Assembly (NCBI RefSeq): GCF_040581485.1
Contig: NC_090130.1
Coordinates: forward strand, 15,999,656 to 16,063,655
DNA: 64,000 bases
Source: Linepithema humile
Taxonomy: Eukaryota; Arthropoda; Insecta; Hymenoptera; Formicidae
Reading direction: 5' to 3'
A program made the translations under genes and the position numbers. A model generated the notes under the pieces. The model saw only the letters and a list, made by a program, of their open reading frames with translations. It had not been told where the DNA came from and did no database searches. Below are positions 33,843 to 45,175 of this stretch, piece by piece. Every line of letters starts with the position of its first letter. The first letter of the stretch is position 1.

Positions 33843-36534
33843 TTATTTATTTAAAAAGTTTTTGACTTTTCTGCAAGATGCGCTGCCTTTTTTATTAGCA
33901 CGATTATTATATCTCGTACGAGAATATAGTTTAACGTTAATCATATATTTCAGCGCTTGAAGTCGATGATTGTAGCACGCATCGTTTTTATCGAACCATC
34001 CACAATGTATTTTATTCGTTAAATCTACGCATTCATTGGTTATTTTGTTCAAAATTTGTGAGGAAGCCCAATAATTTTGCCACTTCTGATTAAATGCTAT
34101 TAATTGTGTTTCAACCACTTTGGTAAAAACAGCTGTTGGTCGTATTAATTTTGTTACAGTAGGAGCGTCTTCGTCTATGTTTGGATATTCTCTAAATTCT
34201 ATATACTTTTCATTTTCCGTTGCGTAATCCATTGGCGTTTTCATCATAATATTGCGACAATTATCGCAATTTGTTTTCGCAATGCTTCGTCGAGCTACAT
34301 ATCCAGCGAAAAATGCAATAGCATTTTGATCATAAAAGTTAAGCGGATTTATATTTTCCTGATCTTCGATATTATCATATTCTTCGAGAATTTTTGTATC
34401 TTCCATAAGCAGTTCATCTTCAGGATCAATATCATGTTGTATAACAGTATGACTTTCACTCATGAAATTTTCCATTGTCTTTACGAATTTACTCGGTGGA
34501 TTAATAAGAGATTCCGTTTCTGGGCACAGAACATTGCCTTTTTCACTTGTTTGAATATATCCTGTACAGAGTATATGTCTAAGAGAAAGACGAACCATTC
34601 TTGCTGTAAGATTAGGGTTAAATCCTCCGCGCTGTCTTAATTTGGAGAATAAATGTTCGACGGAGTCTTGATTGCATAATCCAGTAGCAAGTTCGAATGT
34701 TTCATATTGCTTTTCCAGATCTTTATATGTTTTTAGAATAGCTTGTACTGTTAAGCTAAAGCCTTTCAAACAAGGAATTTTCGATATTCTTTCTGATGAT
34801 GTGGACCATCTTGAACACCATCCAACAAAATCTGTTAATAAATTCTCAATATCAGGATTTTTATACGATAATAATCGTTTGCCACCAAATTTAATATTAA
34901 GGCTATAAGAATTACAGGCGTCAATTATTTTATTCATACGCTCTGTAAAGTCAGCCGTCGCTTCCCATGAACTTGTCTGTAATTGTTTTCCGTAGCCTGC
35001 TGTTCTCATTGCGGCTGCAAATTTATGACTGAATAATTGAAAAGCTCTTTTCACATTCATTGCTTCAAAAGTATTTGGATAAAGATGGGCTTCTGTTATG
35101 TGAGATAACAAATTTGAGCCTCCTTTTGCGGTATTATCAATGGACCAAGTTAATTCAAAATCAGCATATGATGCGATTACTTTTCCATCACAATACAAAT
35201 ATTTGTGTTGTCTTAGTAAACTCGCCAATCTTTTTACTAAATGCGGAAAACCATATAATGCATAGTATTTTTTTTTCATTATGTATGAAGAATGGTTTAT
35301 CCGAATTCACGCCAAGTTGACTATAAGCGCTCTGATTACATGTGCCTTGATCACATGTTACGAGTCGCACATCAGCACCTGTCTTGCTCAACTTATCTAA
35401 GCATTCTTTTACTAAAATAACAATTTCTTCCGCTTTCATACATTTACCTGGAAGGAAATATGCTAGTGGTTGACGCCAGGGATGACTCGCATTTATGCTG
35501 TCCAGACAAAATACAAATACGTATTTTGCTCTCTCATGTGTTCTTCCTAAAGGGCCAAGATCAACAAGCCCTTCTATTTGATCAAGTCTGAGTGAATATT
35601 CTTCATACGATTTAATATACATTTTGTTCCATTTCAAAGCGCATACTCTTTGTTCCTCGGATATCTTTGAGATTTTTTCTTGTAATTTTTTAAATATAAA
35701 ATCGCAAAATCCTGGCATCATATTATATTCTTCGTGCCATCTTCTAATAGTTCTTTCTGCAGGAAAATTACAACCTGCCTTTCGTAAGCGACGCAATGCA
35801 GCAGCTGAATAATAAAAAAGCTGTTTTGAAAGAATTTTTTCTTGTTCTGTATATGGCGCATGTGGCGTATGTAGTTGTAAATTTATCATTGCTTTTGCAA
35901 GAGAATGCAATTCTTGCTCCTCGATTAAATTTTCTAGAAAAATTTTTTTACTTTTTTTATTTGTTCGTTTTTTAGATATTTGCCGAGTCTTTAAACGGAA
36001 TTTTAAACATTTTATAATACGACGCAAACGAGTATTTTCACGCTTTAAAGAATTAATTAATATTTCTGAATGAGTCTTGTCTTTCATTTTTTTCTTTATT
36101 TATTGTACTTATCTGATCATGCGTAGGAACATTTTCGCACGTTGTAGGCTCTAAATGTATCCATTCCATTAGATCTTCTTCTGATGAAGTATCAAAATTC
36201 AACCGTGGTGGAAAATAAGTTCGTGATGGAGGCTGTTCGAATAATTGTTCATTTATTTCATCATTCTCGCAAGCTCTATCAAATGACGTCCCTGCTGTTG
36301 TATTATTGTTTATATTTCTAAGTTCCTCCCTTTTTTCCATTTCGTTTATTCTCTCAGCTGTTTCTATTATTATTTCAGATTCTTTATTTCGTAAATCGTT
36401 GAATCGAATGGACACTGCGTCACGTTTTAATCTTTTTTTGTCTTCTCCCTTAAAACTGTCTATATTGAAGTGATTTGCACATAAACCGGCACGACGAACA
36501 GAATTGGCAGACCATTTTTCCAAATTAATATTTC
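33843..36534 (-). CDS. THAP9/P-element-type transposase, exon 2 (two frameshifts)
   Basis: The exon starts after TTGCAG (36540-36535) and runs to the stop at 33843. It supplies the second half of the THAP zinc finger (W-S-A-N-S, then LCANHF giving the C-x2-H pair, then LKRDAVSIRF in place of the AVPTIF box). After that come a coiled-coil-like segment (SLKRENTRLRRIIKCLKFRL) and the P-transposase catalytic core. Acidic landmarks are GLVDLG, VTCDQGTCNQSAY and CNQDSVEHLFSKLRQRGG, the last containing the late acidic residue. The frame is broken at a run of seven A (near 36083-36089) and of eight A (near 35273-35280). Removing one A from each gives one open frame, and with exon 1 the total is 2835 bp (944 residues), close to human THAP9 (about 900). 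It could be a recently dead element, a domesticated gene with assembly errors, or a pseudogene. Confidence 0.85.
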
Positions 36535-36796
36535 CTGCAACAGAATTATGACACGTAACATTAATTATAAATATTTAATAACATTTTAATTGTTAACTTT
36601 TTTACAGAACCCATTCTAACAAATTTCTATAAAATAATTTTTTCAATAACACATTTTTATAATTGCTATATGTATATGTTCCATAATATTAATAAATAAA
36701 AAATATTTTGGTTATTAACTCAAAAAAAGCACATTATTTCTAAAAATAATTGAAGCCAAAACATAATATTGTATTAATTTATAAGACTATTAATAA

Positions 36797-38276
36797 TTGA
36801 GGGCGCGGATCAAAGAACTCGCACTGTGCTCGAAATCGTGTAAAAGAATTGTCCAAACGTCACAGAGCACGAAAATTTTGAAAGTCGCAAAATTAATTTT
36901 TTTTAATATAGGCTTGTAGAGAATGACGAAACGGAACTTTTTTCTATTTGCAGTTTTTTTATTAGATGCTTATTTTTAATAATAAAAATAAAAAACTGAA
37001 AAATTTTTATCCCCAAATTCAATAAGATTTTAAGATATAAATCGTCGTAATTTGGCCAAATTTTGTTGAAATTGTTTGAAATTTGGTATACGCATGCAGT
37101 ATAGTCTAGCGATGCCTACAAAACAATAAAAAAGCTGAAAATTGTCTATTGTTTAATAATAATTAATTGCAAATTGAGGCCAACCGGTAACCACGTTTTT
37201 TTAGCTTTGCCGACAAAAAGTATCGAGGGAACTTGAAATTTGAAACAACTTCCAGTGAGACATTTGTTCCTCACTATTGAAGGAAGATTTCTGGAAATTT
37301 TCAGATCGATTCATTGAAAATTTGCGGAAATATGCATTTTATAAAAAAACATGCGACGCCGCCAATGATAGCTCCGTGAGCGCTGGGCACCATCAGGCAG
37401 CGTACTTGCCGTTTGGTATTCCAGGACTCGATTTTATAATAATTTTTTAATGGTTATACATTTGAACAATCGCTCACTTCCCACGAAATATCGAAATAAT
37501 AAACTATTATTTATACGGTTCCTTAATTAAATACTTTTATTATTATTATTTCGAAATATTTCACATATACTCCAGAGACGCGGTTTTTAGGACGATAATA
37601 ATTTAACAAATAACAATAGTTAAAATTGTAAAAAATCATTATAAAATCGAGTCCTGGAAAGCCGAACGGCAAGTACGCTGCCTGATGGTGCCCAGCGCTC
37701 ACGGAGCTATCATTGGCGACGTCGCATGTTTTCTTATAAAATGCATATTTCCGTAAATTTTTAATGAATCGATCTGAAAATTTCCAGAAATCTTCCTTCA
37801 ATAGTGAGGAACAAATGTCTCACTGGAAGTTGTTTCAAATTTCAAGTTCCCTCGATACTTTTTGTCGACAAAATTAAAAAAACGTGGTTACCGACTGGCC
37901 TCAATTTGCAATTAATTATTATTAAACAATAGGCGATTTTCAGCTTCTTTATTGTTTTGTAGGCATCGCTAGACTATACTGCATACGTATATCTAATTTC
38001 AAACAATTTCAACAAAATTTGGCCAAATTACGACGATTTATATCTTAAAATCTTATTGAATTTATAAAAATTTTTCAGTTTTTTATTTTTATTAATAAAA
38101 ATAAGCATCTAACAAAAAACTGCAAATAGAAAAAAGTTCCGTCTCGTCATTCTTTACAAACCTATATTTAAAAAATTTAATTTTGCGACTTTCAAAATTT
38201 TCATGCTGTGAGACGTTTGGACAATACTTTTACAGGATTTCGAGCGTTGGGAGAGTTCTTTGATCCGCGCCCTCAA
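36797..38276. mobile_element. Palindromic element ~1.5 kb with ~650-bp arms
   Basis: TTGAGGGCGCGGATCAAAGA at the left end is the complement of TCTTTGATCCGCGCCCTCAA at the right end. The arms continue through GAGACATTTGTTCCTCA, TATCGAGGGAACTTG and AGTACGCTGCCTGATGGTGC (right arm sense) with few mismatches. The loop is about 180 bp around 37536. The 92-codon ORF in the right arm is partly mirrored on the left and is not recognisable. It lies entirely inside the large intron of the THAP9-like gene. Confidence 0.9.
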
Positions 38277-38478
38277 TTAATATATACAATGTCTGTATAT
38301 ATGAATAATGTCAAGAATTACAATGTAAACAATTATATATAAATAAATAATATTTACATTTTAATTATAATTAAAATATATTATATTAAAAAATCTTTCT
38401 TAATGAATGATAAAAAATGTTACACATTATAAAAAATTTGTAAATGGAATATATGTTAATAATATTTTTAATAAACAT

Positions 38479-38556
<78 letters not shown>

Positions 38557-39834
38557 CAAATACAATGTATATCAATGCTCGGAATTACTTCAGCTTCTCA
38601 ACCGATTCTCACGGCACGCCTCCTTTCCTCTTCTTACCGCGCGCGCCGTAGACGCTAGGACCAGCGCCGCCGAGCGTTAGGAGCGACGCTATCAGATTAG
38701 TTTACTATCTACTTAAAAAAAAACGCGTCAGCAATAATACCTCATGAGTGACATAAAAATGTATTGAAATATTTCCACATAATAAATTTAAAAATGAAAA
38801 AAATATTTTTAATAAATTTTTTTAACTTTTAATAATCAAGGGAGAAGAACCCAACATTAATTGGAGCAGTGCGCACGGTAAGAAGAAAAAAGAAGGTATG
38901 TGCCGTGAGAATCGACTGAAAAGCTGAAGTAATTTCGAGCACTGATGCATACAATCGCATGTAATGAATGTTAAAAGTTTGAACGTTTAAGAAAAATATA
39001 TCTGTTATATTTTTGAATATATGTACTTCCGAATGTCCCCTACTCCCGATCGACATGAAATTTTATACATAAATACTATTTGATATGAGGAATAAAGTGC
39101 GCGTAGTCCCAACTTCGGTTTAAAAAAAAAATTTTTTTTTTTAATTATTATTTTTTTAACATTATTTTGATAAATATTAACACGCACTTTATTCCTCACA
39201 TCAAATAGTATTTATGTGTACAATTTCAGGTCGATCGGAAGTAGGGCATTCGGAACTACACCCATATTTTTTATCTTTGACACGAATTGAAATGAAATAA
39301 TATATAAATGCCTTGCGGTACTTTTTTTCTACACGACAACGGTATCAAATTACCGCGTCAGTGTATCGTGAATGTAAACACATGTAGTATCCGCTCTCTT
39401 CTCTTTTTCATCTTGCGAAGTCCGCTAGAACATTTGCCGCGATACGGCAGCAGGTTACCAGAAACAAACGCGGCTCATAGGCTGCAGTGGAGGAGATAAA
39501 CACGAGCGAAAAGAGCGTACATGTGATACATTACGCTGTTTTCGCTTGTGTGTTTATCTCCTCTACTGCGCAATGTTGCCTGATTTGAGACGCAAACAGC
39601 AGCAGCAGGAATGAAGGGGTAACCGCACACATGCGCAAGCCACGTACATGTGAAGCGCGGAGCTCACATGTATGTGGCTTGCACATGTGTGTGGTTATCC
39701 CTTCATTCCTGCTGCTGCTGTTGTGTTTCAAATCTGGCTACACTGGCTACACTGCTACTGCTGTTAGAGATCACTCGTTTTTTGGCTGCCCAATTAATGC
39801 ATATCAGATGGACTAATTTCAAGAAAAAATCTTA

Positions 39835-40010
39835 GTGACGACAATGATGTCGACGACAACAAGTACGAGCACGACGGTGCCGGTCTCAGTGACAACAATG
39901 ACGTCGACGACGGCGGCGGGTACAAGCACGGCAGTGCCGGTCCCGGTGACGACAATGGCGTCAACGACGGCGGGTACGAGCACGGCGGCAACGATGCTTA
40001 CGGCGATGCC
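39835..40010 (+). repeat. GC-rich minisatellite, left palindrome arm
   Basis: About three copies of a 54-57-bp unit (GTGACGACAATG, then TCGACGACGGCGG, then ACGAGCACGGCGGTGCCGGT). The unit encodes Thr/Ser/Val-rich peptides in all frames, so no protein is inferred. Units differ slightly in length (54, 57). Confidence 0.85.
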
Positions 40011-40815
40011 GGTGACAACGGACACACTACTTTCTTTAAATGTTAGTAACATTTGTTTATTTATAATTTAATTTAATAATTTTTCTTGATAAATTTATTA
40101 ATAATTTGATTTAAAGTTTGACTTTAAAAAGAAATAGTTAAATAAATTATTAATGTATAAATATTAATGATTTAATTAATGATTAAAAGAATTTATATAC
40201 TTTTTGAATACGCAAAATATTTTGTATTAATTTTCTTCTTAAAATTATAATTTTAAAATTAAAATATTCTAAATGCTTAATCTTTTAAAGATATATAGTT
40301 ATAAAAACATTTTTATGCAGATTCTATATGTACATTATATTTTAGGTACAACAATTAAAAAGGATAATAACAGAAGCAGTTCGTCGAGGAAGAGGAGGTA
40401 GGGGAAGAGGCAGGGGCAGAGGAAGAGGCCGGAGCAGAGGAGGCAGAGGCGGAACTGCTTCTCTTATTATTCTTTTTAATTGTTGTACCTAAAATATAAT
40501 GTACATACAGAATCTGCATAAAAATGTTTTTATAACTATATATCTTTAAAAGATTAAGCATTTAGACTATTTTAATTTTAACATTATAATTTTAAGAAAA
40601 TTAATACAAAATATTTTGCGTATTCAAAAAGTATATAAATTCTTTTAATCATTAGTTAAATCATTAATATTTAATCATTAATAATTTATTTAACTATTTC
40701 TTTTTAAAGTCAAACTTTAAATCAAATTATTAATAAATTTATCAAGATAAATTATTAAATTAAATTATAAATAAATAAATGTTACTAACATTTAAAGAAA
40801 GTAGTGTGTCCGTTG

Positions 40816-40995
40816 TCACCGGCATCGCCGTAAGCATCGTTACCGCCGTGCTCGTACCCGCCGCCGTCGTCGACGTAATTGTCGTCACCGGGACCGGCAC
40901 CATCGTGCTTGTATTCGCCGTCGTCGACGTTATTGTCGTCACCGGGACCGGCACCGTCGTGCTCGTACCCGTCGTCGTCGACATCATTGTCGTCA
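40816..40995 (-). repeat. GC-rich minisatellite, right palindrome arm
   Basis: This is the reverse-complement counterpart of the left-arm minisatellite, again with about three units. Unit sequence and spacing differ from the left arm more than the surrounding arm sequence does. Confidence 0.85.
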
Positions 40996-41534
40996 CTAAG
41001 ATTTTTTCTTGAAATTAGTCCATCTGATATGGACTAATTGGGCAGCCAAAAAACGAGTGATCTGTAACGGCAGTAGCAGTGTAGCCAGTGTAGCCAGATT
41101 TGAAACACAACAGCAGCAGCAGGAATGAAGGGATAACCACACACATGTGCAAGCCACATACATGTGAGCTCCGCGCTTCACATGTACGTGGCTTGCGCAT
41201 ATGTGCGGTACCCCTTCATTCCTGCTGCTGCTGTTTGCGTCTCAAATCTGGCCACATTGCGCAGTAAAGGAGATAAACACACAAGCGAAAATAGCGTAAT
41301 GTATCACATGTACGCTCCTTTCGCTCGTGTTTATCTCCTCCACTGCAGCCTATGAGCCGCGCTTGTTTCTGGTATCCTGACTGCTGCCGTATCGCGGCAA
41401 ATGTTCTAGCGGACTTCGCAAAATGAAAAAGAGAAGAGAGCGGATACTACATGTGTTTACATTCACGATACACTGACGCGATAATTCGATACCGTTGTCG
41501 TGTAGAAAAAAAGTACCGCAAGGCATTTATATTA

Positions 41535-42127
41535 GTTAAAAATGAGAGGCGAAAAGAGCCGTTGCAAGGTGTTCGTGCATAAAATCAAATTATATTATGG
41601 ATATGAATTACATTCAAAATCAAACGTTTCTGCCTATGTTAGGCCTTCTTCAGTGACATTATCGAAAATTACAAAATAAATACATTGTCTTAATAGTTGA
41701 AACATTAAAAATTAAATAAATAAACGCTATAAGCTACGCAGTGATATCTTCTTATTAATTAGAATCCAATGTGGGGATATATACAATTGGAACTGTAAAA
41801 CTTATTGCCCGTGTAAATTAATATATGATATTCTTTTATAAATTGTACAATGATAACATGAAAACTGATACATATTTCTAATGGAAGAGCCAGAGATAGA
41901 TTTTGTCCCATGATTCGCCTTCAACACTCATAATAAATATTTTGTTAAAACTTAAAAACTGAAGTGTCAAAATTATAGGAGTAAATGTGTCAACTTGGTC
42001 AAATGGTTGAAAAGGTAATGTGACCAACGAATTATCCGCACAAAATTGTGTGGAAACCCGAGGTGATGGAGTAAGGAGAGAGTTCAGATATTATCAAAAA
42101 CAGAGAGAGATGGGGGAGGGGGGGGGG
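41535..42127 (-). mobile_element. 5'-truncated Penelope-like fragment with 15-bp TSD
   Basis: AAGGCATTTATATTA flanks the segment on both sides (41520-41534 and 42128-42142). The mirror arm of the palindrome has a single copy with no insert, so this is a true insertion. On the minus strand it contains a hammerhead-like motif near its 3' end and then AT-rich tail sequence. The 5' end is truncated in G-rich sequence (42107-42127). No RT or GIY-YIG coding is left. Confidence 0.8.
41623..41653 (-). ncRNA. Hammerhead-ribozyme-like motif
   Basis: Minus strand: CUGAAGA, AG, stem GCCUA/UAGGC with loop ACA, one unpaired A, then GAAACGUU. All core elements (CUGANGA, GAAA and a UH cleavage position in GUU) are present. 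Stem III would be only one or two pairs, as described for Penelope hammerheads, which are thought to work as dimers. Confidence 0.65.
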
Positions 42128-42887
42128 AAGGCATTTATATTATTTCATTTCAATTCGTGTCAAAGATAAAAAATATGGGTGTAGTTCCGAATGTCCCCTA
42201 CTTCCGATCGACCTGAAATTGTACACATAAATACTATTTGATGTGAAGAATAAAGTGCGTGTTAATATTTATCAAAATAATGTTAAAAAAATAATAATTA
42301 AAAAAAAAAAATTTTTTTTTTAAACCGAAGTTGGGACTACGCGCACTTTATTCCTCATATCAAATAGTATTTATGTATAAAATTTCATGTCGATCAAGAG
42401 TAGGGGACATTCGGAAGTACATATATTCAAAAATATAACAGATATATTTTTCTTAAACGTTCAAACTTTTAACATTCATTACATGCGATTGTATACATCA
42501 GTGCTCGAAATTACTTCAGCTTTTCAGTCGATTCTCACGGCACATACCTTCTTTCTTCTTCTTACCGTGCGCACTGCTCCAATTAATGTTGGGTTCTTCT
42601 CCCTTGATCATTAAAAGTTAAAAAAATTTATTAAAAATATTTTTTTCATTTTTAAATTTATTTTGTGGAAATATTTCAATACATTTTCATGTCACCCATG
42701 AGGTACTATTGCTGACGCGTTTTTTTTTTTAAGTGGATAGTAAACTAATCGGATAGCGTCGCTCCTAACGCTCGGCGGCTGGTCCTAGCGGCTACGGCGC
42801 GCGCGGTAAGGAGAGGAAAGGAGGCGTGCCGTGAGAATCGGTTGAGAAGCTGAAGTAATTCCGAGCATTGATATACATCGTATTTGT

Positions 42888-42918
<31 letters not shown>

Positions 42919-43144
42919 TGACATTATAATAAATTAGTAGATACTTTATAGCACTGATATAAGTACAAATTATTTTTTAATTTATTTATCATTTTATAAA
43001 CTCATTAAGTAACATTTAGATTAGCCATCAATTCTTACATTTTTATCTTATTTACGTGTTTTATATAATAACTTTAAATAATTTTTTTTTTAACAGTGTG
43101 ATTTTACACTCAGATTTCGTATCTTGCCAAAAATAAAAACTTAC

Positions 43145-43289
43145 CGCTGTTACGTATCCACATTTTCTGTCTTGTATCCGTCTTCGATGGGAATCTAAAT
43201 AAATGAGTTCTCGTGGAATATCGCCCATTATAACAGTTTCTATACACGCATTTATCATAAACAGTTTCTACATTGCACTGATTATTCAT
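43145..43289 (-). CDS. THAP9/P-element-type transposase, exon 1 (THAP N-terminal half)
   Basis: ATG at 43289-43287; the exon ends G before the donor GTAAGT (43144-43139). The 48 codons include CVYRNC (first zinc ligand pair, C-x4-C), THLFRFP and MWIRNS, the usual first half of a THAP domain. The terminal G joins GA of exon 2 at 36534 to make Gly, and the spacing from the second Cys to C-x2-H in exon 2 is 47 residues, inside the THAP range. A longer-looking ORF in another frame over the same DNA is a shadow. Upstream, a tandem repeat (43655-43860) lies in the presumed promoter or terminal region. The intron to exon 2 is 6.6 kb. Confidence 0.85.
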
Positions 43290-43654
43290 TATTATATTTG
43301 TTCGTAAAATCTTGTATACTCAAAACTTTTTTAATCACGTCTTCTATTTATCCTAGAACTCACCAAACTACAATTACACTTTACAAGTAAAGAGAGAAAA
43401 TTAGCAATAATAAAATAAATAAATAGTAATAAACATAGTAATTAAAATAAAAGTAAATTAAAAAAATATATAAAAAATGAATAAAAAGAAAGAAAGAAAA
43501 AAAGAATGAAGAAAGATGTAATGGAAAAAGAGAGAATAGAAATAAATATATAAAGCACTTAAACTAATTTTATAAAATTGAACACTGCACTGCAAAACGA
43601 CCGAAATATTCACATTCACAAGTCAACTATTTATATTATCTTTTAATCGAACAC

Positions 43655-43860
43655 TGTTTCGCGACACAATTAAAAATAAAATTTTTTACAAGTTCTTTTT
43701 TCACAAATCCTTCACAAGTCAACTATCTGTTGTCCACTATTGTCAACGTGATAACACTGTTCCGCGACACAATTAAAAACGAAATGTTTGACAAGTCCTT
43801 CCTTCACAAATCCTTCACAAGTCAACTATCTGTTGTTCACTATTGTCAACGTGATACTAG
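43655..43860. repeat. ~98-bp tandem repeat, two-plus copies
   Basis: CGCGACACAATTAAAAA, CACAAATCCTTCACAAGTC, AACTATCTGTTGT and CTATTGTCAACGTGATA occur twice in order (43660-43755 and 43757-43855), with a partial third copy at 43615-43660. It lies about 370 bp upstream of the THAP exon on the minus strand, so it could be subterminal or promoter sequence of that element. Confidence 0.8.
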
Positions 43861-44318
43861 AACTTCTCTCCCTTTTCACAAGACTGAGCGTGTTATTATG
43901 GAGATGCTATTTTGTTTCAAGTGACGCGAGTTTATACTAGGTATATGCAGTGTCCCAAAAGTCCCGCAACAGGCAAATATCTCGAAAATAAAGCATTTTT
44001 GAGAAAAATGTTTCAAATAAAAGTTGTAGGGTTTAAAAAGATTTATTTACTGATCTTATTAGTTTAACCTTGGGTGGAGTCCCCAAGATCATATAAAGGT
44101 CAAGTTGAATTTTTTAAATAAAACTCCCCATTTTTTATTGCATGTTCTTGTAGCTAAAGTCGAGACGTTTACAAAACACTATAATAAAGTATTTTTTTAT
44201 TAAGTACTTTTTGAGTTATTTTATATCTTAATCTGACATATTTTAATATAAAATCTAAAAAATCTCATAAAATATTTAGTTTGTCATAATCTTACCGTAA
44301 TACTTTTATGTATAGAAT

Positions 44319-44859
44319 TGTAAAATCATACTTTTATGAATTTTAGACGCTGTTATGCTTCGGGTACGTTAACATTCATAGAATACCCCTCGAATATAAA
44401 TCCGTGTAGAAAAACGAGAGACGATTTCCGATCCGTAAAACCACGAAGTGATTAGGAAACGGCGTGGAAACAACTAACGTCGTAATCGTTACACGAACGT
44501 CTTGTCAGGATAATGAGGAGGAACGGGCAACGGATACTCACTGTGGATACTCACACGTTCACTTTTATCACAAATATATTTTTACTGAACGGCTACAAAA
44601 ATACTATATTAGGAAGCTCTAACCTAGAACACACCACTCGTGTGCTCGTAGATGTCCGACTCACTGCTCTCTTCTTCGCTGCGGCATTTCAGCCTCTTAT
44701 TGGCCTAGGCAACCGCCTCGACCAATCATACGTAAAACAAAACGTGCTAAAGTGATTGCACTTATAATTCGCCACATTGACCAATCACGCGTTAGGCGTG
44801 CTTCTAGGGACTAGGCGTGACAACGCAGACTCGACGTCTTAACTCTAAACTTTCTTACA
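44319..44859 (-). repeat. 3' LTR of gypsy element
   Basis: 541 bp, TGTAAAATC...TTCTTACA on the plus strand. The 80-codon ORF inside is found in both LTRs simply because they are identical, and it resembles nothing. Confidence 0.95.
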
Positions 44860-45175
44860 GTCGGCCAGCCTGAAGGATAAATCGACCCGATTTTATAATC
44901 GAAAAAACAAAATTCATATTTAACTTTAACAAAAAGTTTAAACAGGGTCTGGTTAAACTAATTTAGGTTGATAATTCTATCGCATCCAGTTTTGATCGCA
45001 AAAAAAAATAAAACTCTTTAAACCGCAAAACAAAACTATAAAATTTAAGCGCAATGAACATAAAAAAAAAGCTTGAAAACCTTACAATAAACAGTCTTTT
45101 GTATACTTAATATTAAACGCAAAAACTTAATCCTATAATATTAAGCTTAAAACTACCTATTTCTCTTGCTCAATA

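Larger units (their letters stand above)
38481..42916. repeat. 4.4-kb hierarchical palindrome bounded by TG/CA repeats
   Basis: The left half, beginning at a (TG)n run (38481-38553), is mirrored by the right half ending in a (CA)n run (42891-42916). The centre lies near 40430, where the two sides meet in a G/A-rich segment (40380-40450). Each arm contains its own smaller hairpins: 38575-38960, 39023-39258, 39487-39567 and 39597-39720 on the left, with mirror copies on the right. A Penelope fragment (41535-42127) interrupts the right arm only. Identity between arms is high by eye. No ORF is credible (Thr-rich and Cys-Val ORFs are composition artefacts). It lies in the intron of the THAP9-like gene. 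Confidence 0.88.

Noticed and set aside
38407..38680. Cys-Val repeat ORFs
   Set aside because: Produced by the (TG)n microsatellite.
39819..41012. Thr/Val-rich ORFs of 77-78 codons in both directions
   Set aside because: Produced by the minisatellite. Open frames exist on both strands because the unit length is often a multiple of three; there is no start context or domain.
43061..43258. 65-codon ORF on the minus strand
   Set aside because: A shadow frame. The overlapping frame encodes the THAP exon with the cysteine pair, and its splice phase fits exon 2.
44860..44880. Polypurine tract of the gypsy element
   Set aside because: The sequence next to the 3' LTR is not purine-rich on the coding strand, so I did not annotate it.
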